A DNA stretch of 56,664 nt from Minisyncoccota bacterium. Lineage in GTDB: Bacteria; Patescibacteriota; Minisyncoccia; Phycocordibacterales; UBA9973. A program made the position numbers and the translations under genes. A model generated the notes under the pieces. The model made no database searches, was not told where the DNA came from, and saw only the letters and a program-made list of their open reading frames with translations. Within the stretch, counting starts at the first letter, position 1; each line of letters begins with the position of its first letter. Location of the stretch: the NCBI GenBank assembly GCA_018061865.1, contig JAGOTH010000003.1, positions 1-56,664 of the forward strand. The letters run 5' to 3'. Of this stretch, positions 7,406 to 15,123 are shown in pieces.

Positions 7406-7963
7406 TTAGAATTTTACTTCTACCGGCTTACTTTCTGCTCCATCATCTGGAATATCAAAGAATTCCATTTTTGAAAATGAAAACATATTTGCAAAAACAT
7501 TTCCTGGGAACATTTCTATTTTTGTATTTAGATCACGAACGTTTGTGTTGTAGAAACGACGAGCTGATTGAATTTTGTTCTCTGTATCAGAAAGCTCTCT
7601 TTGAAGTTCGAGGAAGTTAGCGTTCGCTTTTAGATCAGGATAAGCTTCGGCAATTCCAAACAGTCCTGTGATTGCTTGTCCGAGCACTGCTTCACTTTGT
7701 GAATGCTCCCCTGCAGTTTTCGCTCCCATAGCCGCAGCTCGAGCTTGAGTTACTTTCTCGAAAGCACTTGATTCATGAGTTGCATAACCTTTTACAGTTG
7801 AAACAAGGTTTGGAATCAAATCATAACGACGCTTTAGCTGAACTTCGATATCAGCCCAAGCTTCTTTTGTTCTATTAACGAGGCGAACGAAACCGTTGTA
7901 CATCCCGACAACCGCAAGGATTATTACAACACCGACAATTAAAAGTATTATTCCAAGTGACAT
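7406..7963 (-). CDS. lemA: LemA family protein
   Basis: A 185-residue protein with an N-terminal membrane segment (about 4-22), then the family signature: NRTKEAWADIEVQLKRRYDL, PNLVSTVKGYA, VTQARAAAM, YPDLKANANFLELQREL and ENKIQSARRFYN. It ends with FPGNVFANMF, also typical. LemA proteins are anchored helical-bundle proteins with an N-out or N-in topology. Their role is not settled, but they often occur beside HtpX. Here htpX is on the same strand 3.5 kb downstream with other anchored proteins between. It is the first gene of a four-gene run (lemA, 65-residue, 87-residue, Nudix). Confidence 0.95.
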   Translation of the reverse strand: MSLGIILLIVGVVIILAVVGMYNGFVRLVNRTKEAWADIEVQLKRRYDLIPNLVSTVKGYATHESSAFEKVTQARAAAMGAKTAGEHSQSEAVLGQAITGLFGIAEAYPDLKANANFLELQRELSDTENKIQSARRFYNTNVRDLNTKIEMFPGNVFANMFSFSKMEFFDIPDDGAESKPVEVKF

Positions 7964-8007
7964 AAGTAGTTTATAGTTTTTAGCTTTTAGAAAAATCCGA
8001 CAAATGA

Positions 8008-8016
8008 ATTATACCA
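8008..8016 (-). promoter_or_regulatory. Extended -10 promoter of lemA
   Basis: TGGTATAAT on the minus strand (TATAAT at 8008-8013), about 44 nt upstream of the lemA ATG. It is back to back with the rightward promoter at 8042-8069. Confidence 0.55.
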
Positions 8017-8041
8017 ATAGTTGAGCCAAATTCACCATTGT

Positions 8042-8069
8042 TTGACAAAAGCCTCTATTTTGGTATAAA
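8042..8069 (+). promoter_or_regulatory. Promoter of the 60-residue gene
   Basis: TTGACA (8042-8047), 16 bp, TATAAA (8064-8069), then 17 nt to the ATG at 8087. The predicted leader is about 10 nt and has no Shine-Dalgarno sequence. Confidence 0.65.
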
Positions 8070-8086
8070 TAAGAAAAATTTGAATT

Positions 8087-8269
8087 ATGGCACTAACAAA
8101 AAACCAGGCTCGCTGGGCGGAAATCTACATAGAGTGTGAAGATGACCGGAAAAAAATTATTGATGGAAAAGACCCTCTCGAAATTCTTGAGGAGAGAAGT
8201 GAAGAGATAAGGAGATATTGTCATCTTCCGAATCAGATAACATTGAAACAGGAGAAAGTTTCGAGCTGA
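8087..8269 (+). CDS. Small charged protein, unrecognised
   Basis: A 60-residue acidic and basic, probably helical protein (MALTKNQARWAEIYIECEDD at the N terminus). There is no membrane segment and no known family. The near-consensus promoter and the short leader support real expression. The frame ends at TGA 8267-8269. A second short open frame starts inside it at a TTG (8218) and runs to 8367, but it crosses the terminator and I do not call it. Confidence 0.6.
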   Translation: MALTKNQARWAEIYIECEDDRKKIIDGKDPLEILEERSEEIRRYCHLPNQITLKQEKVSS

Positions 8270-8322
8270 TAAGAGAAGAAACTAAAAAAAATAAAAAACT
8301 TAATAAAGTACTTGAAGGAAAC

Positions 8323-8350
8323 AACCGTACCAATCTAGGGGCGGTTTTTT
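8323..8350 (+). terminator. Terminator after the 60-residue gene
   Basis: AACCG/CGGTT stem (8323-8327 with 8342-8346), extended imperfectly by ACC/GGG, followed by a T run to 8350. Confidence 0.6.
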
Positions 8351-8363
8351 ATATTCAACAAAA

Positions 8364-8392
8364 TTGACTTTTACAGTTTTTCGTGCTATACT
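8364..8392 (+). promoter_or_regulatory. Strong promoter of the 190-residue membrane protein
   Basis: TTGACT (8364-8369), 17 bp, TATACT (8387-8392) with TGC directly before the -10. The ATG is 18 nt further on. No Shine-Dalgarno sequence lies in the short leader. Confidence 0.75.
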
Positions 8393-8410
8393 GTATGCAA
8401 ATTTAAAAAC

Positions 8411-8983
8411 ATGAATACTAGAAAAATCATTGATTACATCCAGGTCCTGTTTTGGATCTTGGTGCTGGTTGCCGGAGCTACCGGGGCCTACACTTATTTC
8501 TCATGGGGATACCTTGACTGGTTTGTCATAGGAGAAGCAATTATTGTTTTTTTAAACCCATTTATGTGGACGATTGCACTTCGAGAGTCTCATTACTTCA
8601 GAGATAAAACCAATCCTTGGATACTTGCATATGCCTTAGTAGTACCAATAGCCCTTTTGCTAATGAACCTAAACAACGCATTTACAGGATGGAACACCGG
8701 ATTTGAAATAACAGGATATACTGCCATGAAATATTGCCTAATTATTCTTATTTTTATATTAAGCTTAATAAAAGGACGATATGGAATAATCAGCACGCTG
8801 AGCCTTTCAACTGTTGTTTACTTGGCAAACAAAGACTTTAATCAGTACTTGATCATTTTTTGTACAGGATTTATTTTGGTTGCCGGAATTCTAATTCTAA
8901 AATTAATTTCAAAAAAAGTTATTTTCCGCCGTTGGAGCGACATCTTCGTAAAACAAGAGCAAAAAATGGAACAACAACAGTGA
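8411..8983 (+). CDS. Polytopic membrane protein, unrecognised
   Basis: A 190-residue protein with five or six hydrophobic segments (about residues 10-30, 38-57, 70-88, 102-120, 125-140 and 145-166). The basic, Gln-rich C-terminal tail (KQEQKMEQQQ) is probably cytoplasmic. I recognise no family or catalytic motif. The gene has one of the best promoters in the window and its own terminator, so it is a monocistronic unit. It could be a small transporter or an envelope structural protein. Confidence 0.7.
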   Translation: MNTRKIIDYIQVLFWILVLVAGATGAYTYFSWGYLDWFVIGEAIIVFLNPFMWTIALRESHYFRDKTNPWILAYALVVPIALLLMNLNNAFTGWNTGFEITGYTAMKYCLIILIFILSLIKGRYGIISTLSLSTVVYLANKDFNQYLIIFCTGFILVAGILILKLISKKVIFRRWSDIFVKQEQKMEQQQ

Positions 8984-9012
8984 TCTGAATCTAAAAATTG
9001 AATGAATTTAAT

Positions 9013-9044
9013 AAACCGCCTCTCGTTATGGGGCGGTTTTTTTG
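9013..9044 (+). terminator. Terminator after the membrane protein gene
   Basis: AAACCGCC (9013-9020) pairs with GGCGGTTT (9032-9039), followed by T7. Confidence 0.85.
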
Positions 9045-9055
9045 TTGCCTAAAAA

Positions 9056-9064
9056 GTGTTAAAA
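9056..9064 (+). promoter_or_regulatory. TGTTAAAAT box upstream of the GT4 gene
   Basis: An extended -10 of the type seen before leaderless genes. It ends 6-7 nt before an ATG at 9072 that opens only a 16-codon frame. The GT4 start codon lies 121 bp further on, beyond a palindromic element. See the finding on this interval. Confidence 0.45.
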
Positions 9065-9074
9065 TCACGGGATG

Positions 9075-9194
9075 AGTCCCGTACGAAATAGCGGACGACG
9101 GGATAGTAGAACTACGCTTTAATTTACAAGAACTCACAAAATAACCAAATATGGAGGCAGGGCACAACTGTCCGCGTCCTATTTCATACGGGAT
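9075..9194. repeat. Palindromic element, copy A
   Basis: Imperfect inverted repeats close the element: GTCCCGTACGAAATA on the left (9076-9090) and TATTTCATACGGGAT on the right (9180-9194). The same arm sequence bounds the element at 29506-29563. A 9-bp direct repeat, ACGGGATGA, occurs at 9067-9075 and 9188-9196. The right arm contains the start codon of the GT4 gene. Confidence 0.6.
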
Positions 9195-10341
9195 GAAAAT
9201 CATTCTAGCGACTCCAATCTACCCTCCAGAAATCGGAGGGCCGGCAACTTATGTAAAAGAGCTTTCTGCTCGAATCCACGACAAACACGAAGTAACAGTT
9301 GTCGCTTTTACCGATAACCTTGAACCTTTCCCTGGAACAAAGCTTGTGGCAATCAGTAAACTCAATCCCCTACCTGTTAGACTTTGGAAATATTTCTGGG
9401 CTCTTATGAAAGAAGCGAAAAATGCAGATGTCATCCTCGTTCAGAACGCGATGGCCGCTGGACTTCCTGTGGCTCTGGTAAAAATCTTTCGCGGAACACC
9501 TTTTGTTATTCGAATGGTTGGAGACGAAGCTTGGGAAAGAGCCGAACAACAAAAAATCACAACCAAAACTTGGGAAGAATTTATAGACTCTCCAGACGGA
9601 GGAACCAGATCCAAGATTATGATGATAGTCCAGAAATTCGTCCTGAAAAGAGCAGACTTCATAATGCCACCATCAGAATATAACCGAAATCTTGTTATAA
9701 AAGCTTATGGAGTAGACCCTAAAAAAATAATTGTAAATTACACAGCGACAGAAGAACCAGAAATAATAGAAATAGAAGCCAATCCAAAACCATACCAAAT
9801 TGTTACAGTGGCGCGTTTAATCAGTCTGAAAAAAATCGACGAAATAATAAAAGGAATGAAAACTGTGTTAGAAAAATATCCTGATGCAAATCTAGTGATT
9901 GCTGGAGAAGGCCCTGAAATGGAGAACTTAAAAAATCTAACAAAAGAACTTGGACTTGAAAGCAGTGTTGAGTTTTTGGGGAAAATTTCCCGAGCTGAAA
10001 CTTGGCAACTTAGAAAAAACTCTTCTGTTTACATCATCAACTCAACACACGAGAGCCTGCCTATCTCTGTATTAACAAGTCTTTCTTCGGGAATTCCAAT
10101 AATCGCCACAAATGTCTCTGGAATAAGAGAAGTTGTTTATCATGAAAAAACAGGGCTCCTTGTTGAATCCGGCGATATAGAAGGAATTGCTAAATCAATA
10201 ATAAGATTTTTTGAAGACGAAAACCTTAGAAAATCAGTAGTAGAAAATGGAAAAATCCTTCTAAAAGAAAGATTCTCTTGGGAAGTTCACTTGTCTAATT
10301 TGAATAAGCTACTTAGCGACTCTTTGAAGAAAACCAGTTAA
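9193..10341 (+). CDS. GT4 family glycosyltransferase
   Basis: A GT-B-fold glycosyltransferase of about 382 residues. The N-terminal acceptor domain starts MKIILATPIYPPEIGGPATY, which is the usual start for this family. The C-terminal nucleotide-sugar domain has TVARLISLKKID, AGEGPEMENL and the ESLPISVLTSLSSGIPII stretch corresponding to the EX7E motif. An ATG 42 nt upstream (9151) is open but adds residues not found in the family, so I chose 9193. The donor and acceptor are unknown. Its 3' end overlaps the convergent epimerase gene by 29 bp. It is separate from the main glycan locus but could supply the same pathway. Confidence 0.9.
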   Translation: MKIILATPIYPPEIGGPATYVKELSARIHDKHEVTVVAFTDNLEPFPGTKLVAISKLNPLPVRLWKYFWALMKEAKNADVILVQNAMAAGLPVALVKIFRGTPFVIRMVGDEAWERAEQQKITTKTWEEFIDSPDGGTRSKIMMIVQKFVLKRADFIMPPSEYNRNLVIKAYGVDPKKIIVNYTATEEPEIIEIEANPKPYQIVTVARLISLKKIDEIIKGMKTVLEKYPDANLVIAGEGPEMENLKNLTKELGLESSVEFLGKISRAETWQLRKNSSVYIINSTHESLPISVLTSLSSGIPIIATNVSGIREVVYHEKTGLLVESGDIEGIAKSIIRFFEDENLRKSVVENGKILLKERFSWEVHLSNLNKLLSDSLKKTS

Positions 10342-11272
10342 CATATCTTCTAACTCCTTCTTCTAGAGAGACCTTTGGATTCCAACCAAGGGTCTTTTTT
10401 GCATTGTTTATATTAGCGTGACTCATTTCAATGCTTGCTCTATTACTCTCGCGCTCTTTTACAATCGCTTTCTTTTTAGACTTTTGTTCAACAACCTTGA
10501 GAAGTTCTCTCAAAGAAACAGGTCTTGAGCTGGCAATATTTAAAATAGAGAAGTCTCCCCCTTTGCTGATAGATTTTATAATTGCATCAACAAGGTCTCC
10601 AACATAAGTAAAGTCTCTCTTTCTGGTTCCCTTTCCTGACATTTCTATTTCTTTACCGTCAAAAATATTTTTTACCCACTTAGGCAAAACTGTAACTGGT
10701 TTCATTCTCTCTCCATAAACATTAAAGAAACGAAGGCAAACAACTGGAAGAGCGTGGTTGTATGAGTATGTATAAGAAAGTATTTCCCCTGTCTTCTTTG
10801 TTGCTCCATATGGAGAAAGTGGAAAATCTGTAATTTCAGTTTCTTTTATCGGAGGAACAGCGCTGTTTCCATAGACAGAAGAAGATGAAGCAAAAATAAA
10901 TTTCTTAATATTGAAATCTTTTGAAAGCTCAAGAAGATTTAGAGTTCCACCAATGTTTACCGTTTCGTATTCAAGAGGTTCAGTAACCGATGTTCGAGTG
11001 TCAGTTTTTGCTGCGAGGTGAATTACAACTTCTGGTTTTTCTTTTTTGAAAATATTTCTTAAAGCAGGAAGATCTCTAATGTCAGTTTTATAGAGTTTAA
11101 ATTTTTTATTATTTTTAAAAGAAGAAAGATTCTCTTTTCGAAGGTCTGCAGGATAATTGTCATCCATATTATCAACACAAATAACCTTCCCTACTTTCTT
11201 ATCTTTTATTAGGGCTTCTGTTAGGTGAGAACCGATAAATCCCGCTCCTCCTGTTACTAAAATGGTCTTCAT
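10313..11272 (-). CDS. NAD-dependent epimerase/dehydratase of the UDP-glucose 4-epimerase type
   Basis: A 319-residue extended short-chain dehydrogenase. The Rossmann motif TGGAGFIGSH lies at residues 7-16, the DNMDD acidic end of beta-2 follows near 34-38, and the catalytic pair is YGATK (Tyr155, Lys159) with the Ser-rich SSSSVYG region at about 129-135. Enzymes of this group interconvert NDP-hexoses (for example UDP-glucose and UDP-galactose) or make related NDP sugars, so it would supply glycosyltransferases. The exact substrate cannot be read from the sequence. A weak TAAACT box lies 8 nt before the ATG. The 3' end overlaps the rightward GT4 gene. Confidence 0.9.
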   Translation of the reverse strand: MKTILVTGGAGFIGSHLTEALIKDKKVGKVICVDNMDDNYPADLRKENLSSFKNNKKFKLYKTDIRDLPALRNIFKKEKPEVVIHLAAKTDTRTSVTEPLEYETVNIGGTLNLLELSKDFNIKKFIFASSSSVYGNSAVPPIKETEITDFPLSPYGATKKTGEILSYTYSYNHALPVVCLRFFNVYGERMKPVTVLPKWVKNIFDGKEIEMSGKGTRKRDFTYVGDLVDAIIKSISKGGDFSILNIASSRPVSLRELLKVVEQKSKKKAIVKERESNRASIEMSHANINNAKKTLGWNPKVSLEEGVRRYVNWFSSKSR

Positions 11273-11288
11273 TAAAAAGTAGTTTAAA

Positions 11289-11317
11289 TTGCTAAAATCG
11301 TGCTTTTACTATATAAT
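11289..11317 (+). promoter_or_regulatory. Promoter of the APH-like kinase gene
   Basis: TTGCTA (11289-11294), 17 bp, TATAAT (11312-11317), 19 nt to the ATG at 11337. The -35 coincides with a TTG that would otherwise be taken as an upstream start, so it decides the start codon. Confidence 0.7.
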
Positions 11318-11336
11318 ACAAGCACTATTTAATCAA

Positions 11337-12428
11337 ATGTCTGACTCAATCTCCTGGAAAACAAAGACCGAAGAGGAATTAAAAAAAATTGAATCTACTC
11401 TAGAATCTCTAGGGTTTTCTCTTGAAGAAGATCAGCCTCATATAAGCGGAGAGCGTTTTCTTATGACCCGAGAAAAGCTGGTTCTAATGGGAACTCAAAA
11501 ATCTGACGGCTCTAGAGTCATTATAAAAGTTAGCAATAGACCTCTCGGTAAAGAAGAAATTGAACTCGAAAAGAAAGTTAGGGATGCGCTCGTAAATGTG
11601 GCTTTTGCCAACGACCGAATGCTTCTACCTGAAATATCTTTTTTTGGAGAAAAAAATGGCTATCTAGTTCTAACCCAAAAATTTATTCCACAAGAAAAAG
11701 TTTTTGCCAGCTTCCCTATTGAGAGACAGTTCTTTATGTCACTCTTAATGTTTGAGGAACAAGAAGCATTTCATGCAACAACATTCGAACACCGAAACAA
11801 AATAAAAAATATTTTCAAACTTCAAACAACAAAAGATTATTTGCAATCCTTCTCTGAATTCAAAAAAACAATTGAAAATTACACAGAAGATGAGAACTGG
11901 AAAACTGTAGTTGAAGAATGCGAGAAACTACTAAAAGACAACGAAAAACTTCTAGATAAACATTCTAATTATCTAACTCACACAGATTTCGTGCCAGGTA
12001 ACTCTAGAATAAGTGGACGAGATATTTATATGTTAGACCTTTCTTCTATGTATTTCGGAAACAAATATGAGGGATGGGCACGATTTATAAACTGGGCAAC
12101 AATCCATAGTCCTGAACTAGACACTCTTCTGAACAGTTATGTGCTTAAAAACAGAGGCGAAGAAGAACACACAACCCTACGACTTATGAGAATATACAAA
12201 GTAGGATACTTGATTGATTACTATATAAAAACTTTAGACAGAATTTCGGGAGACTTGGAAATATTGAATAAAAAAAGAATCGAGCTCTGGCTTAACGTTC
12301 TTAAGTCAATAAAAGATAACTCCCCGCTCTCTTATGATTTTATTGATAATTATCGAAAAGAAAGAAACTCACTTCGATCTCCTGAAGAAATGGAACGTCA
12401 AAAAGAATTCAATATTCCAACAGCCTAG
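11337..12428 (+). CDS. Aminoglycoside-phosphotransferase-like kinase
   Basis: About 363 residues with an APH/choline-kinase-like layout. An N-lobe Lys sits in VIIKVSN (about residue 64), a Brenner-like motif reads HTDFVPGN (His215, Asp217, Asn222) and the metal-binding Asp is in IYMLDLSS (about 234). Such kinases phosphorylate small hydroxylated substrates or sugars. The substrate here is unknown, and an antibiotic-resistance role is not suggested by anything nearby. The start was moved from the TTG at 11289 to the ATG at 11337 because the promoter covers the interval. The stop overlaps that of the convergent IMPase-family gene by 4 bp. Confidence 0.7.
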   Translation: MSDSISWKTKTEEELKKIESTLESLGFSLEEDQPHISGERFLMTREKLVLMGTQKSDGSRVIIKVSNRPLGKEEIELEKKVRDALVNVAFANDRMLLPEISFFGEKNGYLVLTQKFIPQEKVFASFPIERQFFMSLLMFEEQEAFHATTFEHRNKIKNIFKLQTTKDYLQSFSEFKKTIENYTEDENWKTVVEECEKLLKDNEKLLDKHSNYLTHTDFVPGNSRISGRDIYMLDLSSMYFGNKYEGWARFINWATIHSPELDTLLNSYVLKNRGEEEHTTLRLMRIYKVGYLIDYYIKTLDRISGDLEILNKKRIELWLNVLKSIKDNSPLSYDFIDNYRKERNSLRSPEEMERQKEFNIPTA

Positions 12429-13195
12429 ATAGAAGAGATTTCTTTAAATAGTTCTTTTGTTGAAGTTGCGATTATTTGTTGTGGTGAGTCAGACAAAACA
12501 ACAGGAGTTCCGTCTAGATTATAAATTTCCCCTCCAGCAAGTCTAACCATAGATAAGGCGACAGCAATATCAAGAGTCGTCATTGTCCCATATATAACAG
12601 CATCGACTCTACCAGAAGCGAGGAAGGCCAGATCGAGTGCGGACGAGCCAAGGTTGGCATTCTTTTTAGCGGAAGCTAAAAACTTCTTTTGGAGGCGAAG
12701 TCCCCAGTCTTGGATATTTTCCTTCCGTCCAATGTGGAGTAAAACATAAGAATCTTTTATGTTTTTTATATCTGATGTTTGTATTGGTTTATTATTCAAA
12801 AACACTCCACTTCCCTTTTCAAAACTAAATAATTCTCTAGTTATCGGATTAAATATGGCACCAACAACGGCTTCTCCATTTTCAACAAAAGCCACAACAA
12901 TAGCGAAGTGTGGAATTGCTCGAGCAAAGTTCGAAGTCCCGTCTATTGGGTCAAGAGACCAGATTGAACCTTCTGTAAAAATATCTCCTCCTTCTTCTGA
13001 GTAAATTTTTTCTTCGGGATATTTTTCTTTTATTTTATTTTTCAAAAATTGATCAATTGTTAAATCAACTTCAGTAAGAATGTTTCTGGAGTCTCCTCCT
13101 TTCGAAGAAACCTCAAAATCTTTCTCAGTTTCAGAGACAAGAAGCTCGCCAGCTTCCTTTATGGTTGAGATTATAAAATCGTATCTTTCTGTCAT
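12425..13195 (-). CDS. Inositol monophosphatase family phosphatase
   Basis: About 256 residues. The metal-binding motifs are present: an EEGGD segment near 67-71, DPIDGTSNF near 82-90, and the C-terminal LDIAVALSMVRLAGGEI, which matches WDxAAxxxIxxxAGG with Leu in place of Trp. The family removes phosphate from inositol phosphates, sugar bisphosphates or PAP. With sulfotransferases encoded in the window, a PAP phosphatase role is possible, but the sequence does not decide it. An open ATG 18 nt upstream (13213) lies beyond the TATAAT box, so the start at 13195, 6 nt after the box, is preferred. Confidence 0.9.
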   Translation of the reverse strand: MTERYDFIISTIKEAGELLVSETEKDFEVSSKGGDSRNILTEVDLTIDQFLKNKIKEKYPEEKIYSEEGGDIFTEGSIWSLDPIDGTSNFARAIPHFAIVVAFVENGEAVVGAIFNPITRELFSFEKGSGVFLNNKPIQTSDIKNIKDSYVLLHIGRKENIQDWGLRLQKKFLASAKKNANLGSSALDLAFLASGRVDAVIYGTMTTLDIAVALSMVRLAGGEIYNLDGTPVVLSDSPQQIIATSTKELFKEISSI

Positions 13196-13201
13196 TTGGG
13201 C

Positions 13202-13210
13202 ATTATAACA
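13202..13210 (-). promoter_or_regulatory. Extended -10, leaderless promoter
   Basis: TGTTATAAT on the minus strand, 6 nt before the ATG at 13195. It is back to back with the rightward promoter at 13236-13264. Confidence 0.65.
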
Positions 13211-13235
13211 CAAGGTTTTTGTGGATTTTTATATA

Positions 13236-13264
13236 TTGACAAAAGCAATTAAATATGCTATTAT
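13236..13264 (+). promoter_or_regulatory. Promoter of the 255-residue gene
   Basis: TTGACA (13236-13241), 17 bp, TATTAT (13259-13264) with TGC before the -10. The ATG follows 18 nt later, with no Shine-Dalgarno sequence. Confidence 0.75.
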
Positions 13265-13282
13265 TAAAGAAAAATTTGTACT

Positions 13283-14050
13283 ATGAAAATTATAGTTATT
13301 TACCCTGACAGGTTTGCTAAACACTCCTTAGGAGATTTTGGTAGAAATCTTTTAGATTATTCCAAAACCAAAGAAAATATTGAGCACGATTTCACTTTTA
13401 TGCCAATCGTTAATGGTGGGACTTTATCAGAGATGGAATCAGTAGTAAATCTCTTAAGCCCCGCTTTTCATCCTATAATTTCTGAATCCAAAGGATTAAC
13501 ACAAGTTTTATTAGATGGATATAGAAAACTTGTGTCATTACACGCAGACCATGGAGCAATGCACGACACAAGTATGATCGTAAGAATGGATACGAATGAA
13601 CACCCCATTGATTTGATAACTACACTCGTAGAACTATCTGGGGGAAACCTTGTAATCTACGGAAGAAAGTTAGATAAAGAAAATGCTAGCGCCGAAGAGA
13701 TACACGCTAATAACTTTCTGTGGCCAAAAATTTATGAGGCCTTTACAAACGAACGTTTGAGATTATCAAACACTCACGGATTTCAAGCATTCAACATGGA
13801 TACCCTAGAAAATATTCTTCCAGTGGCGGAAAAAATTATCTCTGAAACTGAAGAAATGATTGGAGAAAAATTATCTTGGGGAATGGACGCCATTATGGCT
13901 TTGGCCGCAGTTAGCCAGCGTCTATATTCAGGGCAATTTATCTATCACACAAAGGAGGTGAGAAATCGCCCAAAAGAAAAGATCGAAGAGCAGTTTATAA
14001 ATCACGTAAATTTACTGATAACAGCAAGAAAAATTTTGTTTGCAAATTAA
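13283..14050 (+). CDS. Putative GT-A-fold protein, unrecognised subfamily
   Basis: A 255-residue soluble protein. The order of elements (MKIIVIYP strand, a KGLTQVLLDGYRKL helix, then IVRMDTNEHP in the place of a DxD motif, and a HGFQAFN segment) resembles nucleotide-diphospho-sugar transferases of the GT2 or dolichol-phosphate-mannose-synthase type, but similarity is weak and I give only the fold as likely. There is no membrane segment. It has its own strong promoter and terminator and is not in an operon. Confidence 0.55.
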   Translation: MKIIVIYPDRFAKHSLGDFGRNLLDYSKTKENIEHDFTFMPIVNGGTLSEMESVVNLLSPAFHPIISESKGLTQVLLDGYRKLVSLHADHGAMHDTSMIVRMDTNEHPIDLITTLVELSGGNLVIYGRKLDKENASAEEIHANNFLWPKIYEAFTNERLRLSNTHGFQAFNMDTLENILPVAEKIISETEEMIGEKLSWGMDAIMALAAVSQRLYSGQFIYHTKEVRNRPKEKIEEQFINHVNLLITARKILFAN

Positions 14051-14060
14051 AATGCAGACA

Positions 14061-14088
14061 AAAACCCGGCAAAATTGCCGGGTTTTTT
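14061..14088. terminator. Bidirectional terminator
   Basis: ACCCGGCAA and TTGCCGGGT with flanking A and T runs form a strong hairpin. It serves the rightward 255-residue gene and the leftward secF gene, whose stop is at 14101. Confidence 0.85.
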
Positions 14089-14100
14089 ATTTGCCAGAAA

Positions 14101-14994
14101 TTATTTCTTCTTATTCCAAATGACGAGCAGTGGGGACGCGAGGAAGATTGAAGAGTAAGTTCCGAAGAACATTCCGATTGTAAGAATTATTGCAAAGAAT
14201 CTAGTTGATTCTGGACCGAAAAATACCAGAGAAAGTAGCGCCAAAATTACAGTGAGCGAAGTATTGAGGGATCGTCCGAATGTTTCAGACAAGCTCTTCC
14301 CTACTGTATTCTCAAACTCTTCTTTTGCACCAGTTTCAATATTTCTTTTTAGCTTTTCTCTAATTCTATCGAAAACAACAATCGTGTCAGAAACTGATAG
14401 TCCAAGGATTGTAAGGATCGCCACAATAAATAGAGAATCTATTTCCACAAGTCCGAAATGGCCCAAGATTGCCACAATTCCGGTTGGAATTGAGACATCG
14501 TGGATTAGGGCAAAGATGGCGATGATTCCATATTTCCAAGAAGAAACTTGAGCAGAAACTTTTCTAAATGAAATAGCGATAAATACAATAATAGAAAGAA
14601 TAACCAAGATCATTGAAGAAACTGCTTTTCTCTTCAGTTCGTTTCCAATTGACGGACCAATCGTTGTGAATTTCTCTTCTTTTGGAGAAACTTCGCCATC
14701 TTGTGGTATAGCTGAAATCAGGCTGGTCTTCTCAGCGTCAGAAATCTCTTCAAGAGTTATAACAACCTCTCCTTCATTTTTTACTTCAATCTTTGCAGAT
14801 TCATAACCTGCACTAGAAACTGCTTCGGTTAGAGCCTCTTCGGTTGGGACATTCTCATAAACAACAGACAGTCTTGATCCACCCTTGAAATCAAGCCCGA
14901 ACGGCAAACCAAAAGCAATAATTGATCCCCAAGAAGCTAGGACCAAAAATATTGAGATTGAAATGAATATTTTTTTATTTCGAATTACAAACAT
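14101..14994 (-). CDS. secF: Protein translocase subunit SecF
   Basis: A 297-residue inner-membrane protein with six transmembrane segments. The N-terminal GLDFKGGSRL motif follows the first segment, a small exported domain comes next, and the DTIVVFDRIREKL motif lies between membrane segments 4 and 5. SecF works with SecD and SecYEG to pull exported proteins across the membrane using the proton gradient. It follows secD on the same strand after 129 bp, and that gap contains a large hairpin. A strong terminator lies just downstream. Confidence 0.97.
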   Translation of the reverse strand: MFVIRNKKIFISISIFLVLASWGSIIAFGLPFGLDFKGGSRLSVVYENVPTEEALTEAVSSAGYESAKIEVKNEGEVVITLEEISDAEKTSLISAIPQDGEVSPKEEKFTTIGPSIGNELKRKAVSSMILVILSIIVFIAISFRKVSAQVSSWKYGIIAIFALIHDVSIPTGIVAILGHFGLVEIDSLFIVAILTILGLSVSDTIVVFDRIREKLKRNIETGAKEEFENTVGKSLSETFGRSLNTSLTVILALLSLVFFGPESTRFFAIILTIGMFFGTYSSIFLASPLLVIWNKKK

Positions 14995-15054
14995 AAATTA
15001 AGAATTAAGATTAAATAGTAAGTTATAAGTTAAGGAATCAACAACCACTTCTCG

Positions 15055-15110
15055 CCCCGTAGTCAAAAATAAATGCATTTGATTTATTTTTGTACTACTG
15101 GGGTTTTTTA
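15055..15110. repeat. Large inverted repeat between secD and secF
   Basis: A perfect 11-bp stem (CAAAAATAAAT at 15064-15074 with its complement at 15082-15092) is extended outward by GTAGT/ACTAC and CCCC/GGGG. A run of T follows on the plus strand only. In the secDF message, which reads the minus strand, the hairpin lacks a U tail, so it is more likely a stability or processing element than a terminator. Confidence 0.7.
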
Positions 15111-15123
15111 TTACAAACATATT

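Noticed and set aside
8218-8367. TTG-started 49-codon open frame overlapping the 60-residue gene
   Set aside because: It runs through the terminator at 8323-8350 and its AAGGAG word is only 3 nt from the TTG, so it is unlikely to be translated.
11289-11336. TTG start giving 16 extra residues on the APH-like kinase
   Set aside because: The interval is occupied by a -35 and -10 with 17-bp spacing, so the ATG at 11337 is the start.
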